A DNA stretch of 64,000 bases from Eleusine coracana subsp. coracana. Its lineage: Eukaryota; Streptophyta; Magnoliopsida; Poales; Poaceae. Of the stretch, positions 56,241-64,000 are shown in pieces. How positions within the stretch are numbered: position 1 is the first letter of the stretch; each line of letters begins with the position of its first letter. The stretch is taken from NCBI GenBank assembly GCA_032690845.1, contig CM064417.1, positions 25,503,110 through 25,567,109 on the forward strand. The letters are read 5' to 3'. The notes beneath the pieces were generated by a model. The model saw only the letters and a program-made list of their open reading frames with translations, searched no databases and was not told the origin of the DNA. Position numbers and translations under genes: made by a program.

Positions 56241-59200
56241 GGTACGTTTACGATCAATACCGATCCCGTTCTCATTCTTTTTTATTCTGGTGCAACCCAT
56301 AATTTTATCAGCATGGCATGTGTTGAAAGATTGCATCTCTCTACCACACCTCTCTAAACATCTTATATCATTACCTCTCCTGGTGGTAAAATTATTGCAA
56401 ACCAATGTGTTGTGGCCGCACCACTCAAACTTGACAAATTAATATACCCATCCCACCTTATAATATTAGCTGGTCAAGGCATAGATGTTATTTTGGGTAT
56501 GAAATGGATGAAGAACAATAAGGCCATGCTACATATCAACCCTCAAAAAATTCATTTGGATTCTCATCTCCATGGCCCTGCCGTCATCCACTTGTCCCGT
56601 TCGCCAATGATTGCACCTATGGTGTATCAGGCCGCTGGCAAGAGTCAAGCTGAAATTCTAGTAGTATGTGAGTATCCCGATGTGTTTCCCGAAGATTTAC
56701 TCATGCCTCCTGACCGGGAAGTGGAATTTAAAATTGAGCTTCAGCCTGACACTGCTCCAGTCTCTCGTAGACTGTATAAAATGGCACCCAATGAATTAGC
56801 AGAATTGAAAGAGCAACTTAAGGAGCTCATGAACAAAGGATTCATTCACCCTAGCTCATCACCATAGGGCTGTCCTGCTCTTGTTGTCAAGAAGAAAGAT
56901 CACTCATTAAAGTTATGTGTCGACTATCGGCCATTGAATGCAGTCACTGCCAAGAACAAATATCCTTTACCGCGGATTGATCTTCTATTCGACCAACTGG
57001 TTGTTGCCAAAGTTTTCTCCAAGATTGATCTCTGCTTTGGTTATCATCAAATCAAGATAAGAGTTGAGGATATTCCTAAGACGACCTTCTCTACAAGGTA
57101 CGGTCTTTACAAATATCTTGTTATGTCTTTTGGACTAACAAATGCTCCTGCCTATTTCATGTACTTGATGAATTCGGTATTCATGCCGGAATTGCACAAG
57201 TTTATGGTTGTTTTCATTCATGATATTCTTGTCTACTCCAAGTCCGAAGAAGAACATGCCGAACATCTTCGGATCATGCTTCAACGACTTCGAGATCCTC
57301 AATTGTATGCCAAATTCACCAAGTGTGAGTTTTGGCTACATCAAGTTCCTTTCTTGGGTCATATTATTTCAGATAATGGTATTGCTGTTGACCCGAGTAA
57401 AGTGCAAGATGTGTTGAATTGGAAGACTCCGAAAACTGTCAAGCACATTCGCAGTTTTCTTGGTCTCGTGGGATATTACCGAAGGTTCATTCCAAACATC
57501 TCAAAGATAGCTAAACCAATGACCGAGCTGCTGAAAAAGGATTCAAAATTTGAATGGACTAGTGATTGTGAAGAAACCTTTCAGTCTCTCAGGAAGTATC
57601 TAACCACATCGCCCATTTTAGCTCAACCCGACATCACCAAACATTTTGATGTATATTGTGATGCTTCTGGTACGGGTTTGGGTTGTGTTCTTATGCAAGA
57701 AGGTCGTGTCATTGCCTATACCTCCCGTCAGCTTTGACATCACGAAGAGCATTATCCAACTCATGATTTGGAGTTAGCATCGGTTGTTCTTGCTCTGAAA
57801 ATTTGGAGACACTATCTTCTTGGAAATCTTGTCAAATTATACTCCGATCAAAAAAGCCTCAAATATATTTTCACTCATCAAGATCTGGACATGAGACAAC
57901 GGAGATGGTTAGAATTAATAAAGGATTATGAGTTGGAAATTCATTATCATCCAGGAAAAGCAAATGTGGTTGCCGACGCATTGAGTCGGAAGTCTCAATG
58001 CAACTACACTTTGGTTCATCCAATAAACACAACCGTATGTTGTGAAGAGAATGAACCAAGTCTTCATGTTGTTCCTCATGGTGCGTTATACAACTTAGCT
58101 CTGATTCCCACTCTTCAAGAAGAAGTTGTGGCTGCACAAAAGAAAGACAAAGGTATGGCACACATTCGACAAAGGTTAAAAGATGGAGAAGTCACATGTT
58201 TCCGGCAAGACGCCGATGGTGTCTTGTGGTTTAAGGATCGCCTCATCGTGTCAAAGGATTTGGGGTTGCAAAAGAAAATTTTCGATGAAGCCCATTTATC
58301 TAAATACTGTATCCATCCTGGCTGCAACAAGATGTATCGTGGATTGAAGGAAAAGTTTTGGTGGACTCGTATGAAGTGAGAAATCGCACGGTATGTGGCA
58401 TTGTGTGTGTGATACGTGTCAGCGAGTCAAGGCCGACCACTTAAAGAAAGCAGGGATATTGTAGCCACTAAATATTCCAAAATGGAAGTGGGAAGACATA
58501 TCTATGGATTTTATTGCTGGATTGCCTCTCACTTTCCAGAAGCATGATTCTATTTGGGTTATTATTGATCGATTAACCAAGTCAGCTCGCTTCATTCATG
58601 TGTGTTCTAACTACAAGCTTAAGAAGTAGGCCGAGCTCTACATCTCTCGTGTCCTATGTTTGCACGGTGTCCCAAAGACCATCATATCAGATTGGGGAGC
58701 TCAGTTTGTTGCCCGTTTCTAGGAGCAATTGCATGCTTGTTTGGGCACCACATTAATACAAAGTTCTGCATTTCACCCTCAAACCGACAGTCAAACTAAG
58801 CGAGTGAATCAATTCTTGGAAGACATGTTGAGAGCATGTGTATTAACAAGTGGAAAGAATTGGGACGAACACCTACCCTTCGCTGAATTTTCCTACAATA
58901 ATAGCTATTAAGAGAGCATAAAAAGTCTTCGTTTGAAGCACTATATGGCCACTCATGTTGTACACCTCTAAACTGGTCGGAATCAGGCGAAAGGATTGTT
59001 TTTGGTCCTGATCTAGTAACCCAAGCTGAGGAGAAAGTGCGCGCCATTCGAGCCAACATGAAAGCGGCACAATCTCATCAAATAAGCTACGCCAATAAGA
59101 GACATCGTCCCTTGGAATTTAAGGAAGGAGATCATGTGTATCTACGTGTCTCTCCTACTAAAGGTGTGCAACATTTTGGAATACAAGGAAAGCTTGCACC

Positions 59201-59582
59201 AAGTTACATCAGTCCATTCAAAATCATTGAAAAATGTGGTTCCGTTCCGTATCGTTTGCAATTACTGACAACACTATTCAGAGTGCACAATGTATTCCAT
59301 ATATCGCAGCTCAAGAAATTTTTGAAGGCACACCCTGATGTCATCATTGATGGAATGGATCAATTGAAGGAAGATCTTTCGTATTCCGAACATCCCGTCC
59401 GGATTATCGATCAAAACGACCGAGTAACAAGAAACAAGACCATCACTTTCTACAAGGTTCAATGGAATAACCACTCTGAGAGAGAAGCTACTTGGGAACA
59501 AGAGGACTTTCTGAACACTAATTTTTCGGAAGTCCTGGCTTCACACCTAAGGTTCGGTCTTTCCCCTCTTGCTATCAATTAA
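56241..59582 (+). pseudogene. pol of element 4: protease, RT, RNase H, integrase, chromodomain; catalytic residues lost
   Basis: The protease site is YSGATHNFIS (56283), Tyr replacing the catalytic Asp. Reverse transcriptase has KIDLCFGYHQIKI, MSFGLTNAPAYF and FIHDILVYS (57213-57239), where the first Asp of the FIDD site is His. RNase H has VYCDASGTGLGCVLMQ. Integrase keeps an HHCC motif (KYCIHPGC, CDTC), MDFIAGLP and SDWGAQF, but the Glu of the TDGQTERVNQ-type block is Lys (58798-58800). The chromodomain follows (RIIDQNDRVTRNKTITFYKV, WNNHSEREATWEQEDF). Stops at 56865, 57735, 58378 and others, plus frameshifts near 58408 and 58912, confirm decay. The frame ends at 59582. Confidence 0.87.
59408..59545 (+). 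other. Chromodomain coding segment
   Basis: The block DQNDRVTRNKTITFYKVQW and NHSEREATWEQEDF at the end of integrase is the chromodomain pattern thought to direct such elements to silent chromatin. Confidence 0.82.
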
Positions 59583-59608
59583 CCGTCGTAATCTCGGGAC
59601 GAGATTTC

Positions 59609-59624
59609 TTTAAAGGGGGAGTGC
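59609..59624 (+). other. Polypurine tract of element 4
   Basis: CTTTAAAGGGGGAGTGC directly precedes TGTGACACCC. Confidence 0.85.
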
Positions 59625-60281
59625 TGTGACACCCATGGTGTCACCCTAGTATCTTAGGTAGATAATAATAGAGACGAACTTCAAAAATTCAAATTTGAAT
59701 TTAATGGAAATTGACTTAACAAGGCCTTGAACTGAAAGTTCCAATTTCTTAACATAAGTGATCCAAATAAATTTCATATTCTTGATACATGGATAAAATA
59801 CGAATTTTATAGAATTTTTATCGCTTGGGAAAATATTCCAAATAATTAAAACTATGCTCAGAAATAGTGTCACTTTAAAAATTCAAATTTCAAATTTTGT
59901 AAATATTCACTGAACCAGATCATGCTCATAATTAAGATCCAATCTTTATGAGAAACATATAATTTTGGCTTGATTTAATAAGGTAAAGGTAAAGAACTAC
60001 AACTTTTAGAAGTTTTAGCAAATATCAAGTTTCCTAATCAATGAACCATTTTCGAAAATCCATATCTCATTGATCTCCCAATGCATGTCCTGCATGTCAG
60101 GACCTTATTGATCTACAAAGTTTACTCTTTAAGATGGTACTTTTAGTTTGCCCAAAACATTCCATTTAGTGCTCCAAATCTTGGATTGAAAACACCTAAG
60201 CGCTACTGTTTTCTAGCAATTTAAACTGTGTGGGGCCCATCTATCACCACACAGTGCACGCTTGCACTATGTGCTGCCCGC
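59625..60281 (+). repeat. 3' LTR of element 4 (truncated)
   Basis: It matches the 5' LTR from the start to about 60030. 60031-60281 shows no match to the 5' LTR that I can see; it may be LTR sequence deleted from the 5' copy, or other host DNA. Element 7 begins at 60282. Confidence 0.65.
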
Positions 60282-61947
60282 TCTTGGCACTTCCCAAGTG
60301 CCGCTTTTATATGTGAATATTACCCCAATTAGAGCATAATTGATACTAATTTAGGCTATTTACCTATGATATTGCTTATATATTTGTATATGCGCTGTTT
60401 TGGAGCTTTATTGCAGAAACAGGTAAAATTGGTGATTAATGCGATGATGGAGAGGACAGGAGTCCAGAACCGATGAAAAGCACTGAAGAAGACCAGTGCG
60501 CCGATCGGTGCAGCCCATGAGCCGATCGGCGCAAGGGTGTTTTGACCCACAGAAGTGACCGAGGCCCATTCCACATGTTTATGGAAGTTTATCTGCGCAA
60601 GACACTTGAAGATATTTGTCTCAGAAGAATTATGGAACTTCAAGAAGATTTATGGAACTCCAAGATCTTAACGTGCAGTACAATACTTTATCTCAAAGGA
60701 AAAGGCCCACATGGCAGCTGTGGAAGACAGAGGAACTGACTCGGGGAAGAAATCAGAGAAGACACGGCTTGAGCCGATCGGCGCAATCCTGTGCCGATCA
60801 GCGCAACCACCTTATTTGCTAGAAACTGAGTCCTTTACGTGTAGAACCCCTATAAATACTTGTAAACCCTCGCCGCAGAAGAGGAGGCGACAGAGGGACA
60901 TCAGATCCGTGAGTTAGAGCCACCGGGGCTTGCCCCGTTAGAATAGAGCTCTAGTTTAGTTTCAAGAACCATTGAAGTCCAGAGTTGATCCGTCAAGGTA
61001 GGCCATCTCGATAGGGATGAATCTTACTCTATGTATATCAAGGATGATTGAATATGTTGATGATGGTTTTGGTGATTTGTCTATCTTTATTCTATAATTT
61101 GCATGTGCTTATTCCAATTGCTTAGTTCTAGGCTAAGTAAGTAGATATTATCTTAATCATGGTGATTAGGATAGTATTCGGACATTGTATTGATTATGGT
61201 TGCTTGATGATGCCAGTAGTGTGGTTTAGAGGTGATAGCACTAAGCCTGCGCAGCACTATTGGATAGTTGAGTAGGGTAAGATACTCGCGCGATTAAGGG
61301 TTTCCTCCCGGCAGCGATAAATCGGGAGCCGCTCGGAAAGCAGGGTGGTCTTACTCATTATAGGTTTTCATTGATCTATGTAATTACCCATTATGATGCT
61401 ATTCAATTAGAATATCTGGTTACGATCTCACTAGAAGATATCTGGCTACTCACTTATCAGCATAGGTGTACAAGATCGTGTGTACATTGGCTTAGATCCA
61501 CCAGTGTGCCGATCGGCGCAACCTCTGCGCCGATCGGTGCCACCACAGATTCACCAGTGTGCCGATCGGCTCAACCCCTGCGTCGATCGGTGCAACAACT
61601 TTGGCTTAGATTCACCAGTGTGCTGATCGGCTCAACTCCTGCGCCGATCGACGCAACCACAGATTGGCTTAGTTTCACCAGTGTGCCGATCGGCTCGACT
61701 CCTGCGCCGAACGGCGCAACGACAGATTTACTGTCTGGCGCACCTTTGCGCTGGCCTGTCTCTCCCTCATGCAACCTGATCTTGACAGTAGCCTTGACTA
61801 GATCTTTTACTGTTAACTTTGTTTAATAAATCCCTAAGGTCCCAGTGGATTCAATAAACCTTGGAATACTCAATTCAAGGGAAAAAGTGCTACAATCATA
61901 CACCGTCCTCTTGCGGTATATAAGTGGGTGCGTAGATACGACCAACA
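60282..61947 (+). repeat. 5' LTR of element 7 (1666 bp)
   Basis: It starts TCTTGGCAC (TG terminus mutated) and ends ACCAACA. TATAAATA is at 60851, with a palindrome pair at 60771-60804, 47 bp upstream. A second pair lies at 60498-60532. Four pairs at 61506-61717 make this LTR longer than that of element 1, which has two there. Confidence 0.88.
61506..61717. repeat. Tandem expansion of palindrome pairs
   Basis: Pairs start at 61506, 61559, 61620 and 61683, about 53-63 bp apart, with centres 21 bp apart in each pair. Each unit includes TTCACCAGTGTGC. Confidence 0.92.
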
Positions 61948-61960
61948 AGCTACCTTTTTC

Positions 61961-61980
61961 TGGCGCTGTTTCCCGGGACC
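61961..61980 (+). other. Primer binding site of element 7
   Basis: TGGCGCTGTTTCCCGGGACC is a diverged tRNA-Asp-type site, 13 bases after the LTR end. Confidence 0.8.
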
Positions 61981-62064
61981 ATAGTAGGTTTTTAAACATT
62001 GTTTGATGTATTAGTGTTTAGTCATTGTGCTTCACTTGTCTCTCTAGTACATATATTCTGTTAA

Positions 62065-64000
62065 GTGAAACTAACAGGTATGGACGGTCCTAAGTCAAAC
62101 AAACCCTCTAATTACACCGATGATCCAGAAAGACTCTTACACAAGAAGAGAACAACAGAGAAGAGAAGCAAGTCACGTGGAGATTTGGAAGCAGTCCGCG
62201 CGACATCTCGAGTTTTATTCACAATAGAAGACTCAGTTCAAGAGCAAGAAGAAGAGGAGATGTCAGAGATACCTATGGTTAATCGTCTCAAGCCACAATT
62301 GACTAGTATTGTCAAGACAGATTTCCAAGAAGCTCAAGGTCAACTTCGGTATCAATTGGAGAGATATGTTGGAATAGTGGCGCAACAACCATTCACAGGT
62401 TCAGAAGATCCCAATCATCACTTGCCACACTTCCTTGAAGTTTGCAGCACGTTCAAGATAGCGGGATTGACAGGAGATCAAGCGCGTGTGAGGCTGTTCC
62501 CCTTCTCTCTAGTTGGACGCCCTAAGCAATGGTAGAATGGATTGGAAAACACAGTGAAAACGGTATGGAACACATTAGCAGCTGAATTCTTGGCCAACTA
62601 CTTTCCCCCCGGTAAGACTCAAGTTTTGAAAAATAAGATTCTTGGATTTATACAGAATATTGATGAGAGCATTGGAGAAGCATGGAAAAGATACAATGAG
62701 CATATGGATGCATGCCCTCATCATGGTCTGACGGTTGGAGAAGTTGTTGAGAAGTTCTACACAGGATTGAATCTTTTGTCACGACAACATTTGGACGCCT
62801 CAGCTGCAGGATTATTCATGTCAATAAGCCCCACCGAGGCTAAGAATTTGATCAAGTTGTTAGTTGAAAATCAATCGTGGGTTGGTGAGAGAAGCTCAAG
62901 GAATTTGCAACCTTCAAAATGAGTAGCGAAAAGTGTGATTGAGAGGACTTAGGAAGAATTAATTATAGATCGCCTCGATGCTATTCAAAGAAGTTTGGAC
63001 AATAATCTTCATATCCCTAAGGAAGAGACACTCAAGCTGGTGGAATCACGCTCAACATGTAGTGAGTGTGGAGAATTTGGTCATGTGCGGAAAGATTGCA
63101 CTGAAGAGATGAAGATCTTAGAATATATGAAGAATAGTGGATGGAAGCCCCAATATCAACAACAAAGAAGTTCTTTCTCTCTTAGTTCATCCATGCAAAA
63201 CTCTATCCCACTTCGTCTCCAATGTCATGAGTTCTTCCAAGCTCAAGAGAAGATCAACAAGGACAATCAAGCTAGATTCAAGGAGATTGATCATGTTCTT
63301 GAGAGAGTTAATGACAAGATGATAGAAATTAGGAGCTCCAACGAGCAGATTTTGAAGCATACCAAGATTATGGAGCAACAGATGGGACAACTATTGCAAG
63401 CCATTCAAGGCAATAAGGGGACTATTCCTGGCAATACGATGTCTGCAGAAATTGAAGGCAATAGCTACGCGATCATGAAAACAAACAGAAGATCCAACAC
63501 TCTGCGGGAGCAAAGAAGCCCCATGCCGATCGGCGCACACCAGACGCCGATCGGCGCAACAACCCTGTCAGAGCCGATCGGCTCCCTGAAAGCGCCGATC
63601 GGCACAAGGAGGATGATGACCTCTCTGGTCTGAAGATGGGCGTGGAGACAGAAGAGCATGACCCTGCCACGTTTCCAGATACTCAACTACTAACGAAGAC
63701 AGAAAGAGCGTGACAACACAACGAGCAGTTTGCAAGATTCGTCGATATTATGAAGAAGCTTTACATCAATGTCCCTTTTGTTGATGCTATCCAAGTTCCC
63801 ACCTATGCCAAGTACATTAAGGACATGATGCAAAACAAGAAGTCTCTAGTTTCTGAGGAGGTTGTGAAGGTCACTAAGGAACTAACGGCGGCAATCAATG
63901 ATGTTTCACTGGAGAAGAAACCCAACCCTGGATCACCAAGCATCAAATGCATGATTGGCACAAGGATATTTGATAGGTGCTTGTGCGATCTTGGAGCAAG
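62065..64000 (+). pseudogene. gag and protease start of element 7
   Basis: The frame starts MKLTGMDGPKSNKPSN at 62065. It stops at TAG 62533 (after KQW), and again at 62920 and about 62948. The zinc knuckle CSECGEFGHVRKDC near 63056 is complete, unlike that of element 1. Coiled-coil-like NEQILKHTKIMEQQMGQL follows. Four palindromes at 63523-63605 sit in the linker. The protease begins near 63930 and is cut by the window end. This copy keeps the 67 bp that element 1 has lost and has only six C at the homopolymer site. Confidence 0.85.

Larger units (their letters stand above)
51204..60281 (+). mobile_element. Element 4: chromodomain Ty3 element, inactive
   Basis: It has a 5' LTR (51204-53734), initiator tRNA-Met primer site, a long leader, gag, protease, reverse transcriptase, RNase H, integrase, chromodomain, polypurine tract and the start of a 3' LTR. 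Domain order and the chromodomain place it among chromoviruses, probably the Tekay/Del group given the long LTR. The 3' LTR matches the 5' LTR for only about 400 bp and is then cut or diverged before element 7 begins. Confidence 0.87.
60282..64000 (+). mobile_element. Element 7: second copy of the element 1 family, cut by window end
   Basis: It has a 1666-bp LTR, primer site, gag and the beginning of the protease, colinear with element 1 but on the opposite strand. The sequence ends inside the protease at CLCDLGA. Confidence 0.88.

Noticed and set aside
1..64000. tRNA or rRNA genes
   Set aside because: I saw only tRNA-complementary primer sites at LTR ends, no cloverleaf or rRNA stretch; a covariance-model scan was not possible here.

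Overview
The window looks like intergenic plant nuclear DNA, most likely from a large grass genome. I see no intact host gene, rRNA, tRNA or CRISPR array. Almost every base can be placed in nested or truncated LTR retrotransposons, all damaged by stops and frameshifts. The grass assignment rests on the element types: tRNA-Asp-primed Ty3 elements with a DLGA-type protease, a chromodomain Ty3 element with LTRs over 2.5 kb, and Ty1/copia elements primed by initiator tRNA-Met. No species can be named.

Layout, left to right. 1-9156 is a minus-strand element (element 1) that has gag, protease and a second ORF (ORF2) but no reverse transcriptase or integrase. It sits inside a minus-strand copia gag (9157-10033). 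10034-10540 is an unassigned GC-rich stretch. 10541-18513 is plus-strand element 2, again gag-protease plus ORF2 without polymerase. 18514-19560 is a minus-strand relative (2b). 19561-25018 and 40733-40977 are halves of an AT-rich LTR-like sequence split by one copia element (25019-40732, target duplication AATCA/AATCG). The copia contains a broken plus-strand fragment, element 5 (27208-35387), which contains a further element N (about 27788-31935). 40977-42496 is another LTR of the element 5 family. 42497-49542 is minus-strand element 3, whose protease is split by a 3.6-kb solo LTR (42685-46287, target duplication CCTGT/CCTAT). 49548-51203 holds an integrase C-terminus and two small ORFs of another Ty3 element. 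51204 to about 60281 is a plus-strand chromovirus-like element (element 4) that has lost catalytic residues in protease, reverse transcriptase and integrase. 60282-64000 is a second, plus-strand copy of the element 1 family (element 7), cut by the window edge.

The gag-protease-ORF2 elements (1, 2, 2b, 5 and probably 3) share tRNA-Asp primer sites, a purine tract following a GGGACGAGCAAAGG-like motif, and an ORF2 related to the second/ORF1-like proteins of Athila-type elements. With no polymerase of their own they would depend on a partner; the integrase remnant at 49548 shows that a related full-length type existed.

The most unusual signal is regulatory. Several unrelated LTR families carry pairs of short palindromes whose centres are 18-23 bp apart, mostly 20-21, at a family-constant distance upstream of a TATA box. 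The palindrome sequence differs completely between families (GCGCCGATCGGCGC; GGTC-N4-GACC; TTCGGCCGAA; ACGGAACTTCCGT) while the geometry is kept. The same module is repeated inside elements in front of ORF2, suggesting a separate internal promoter.
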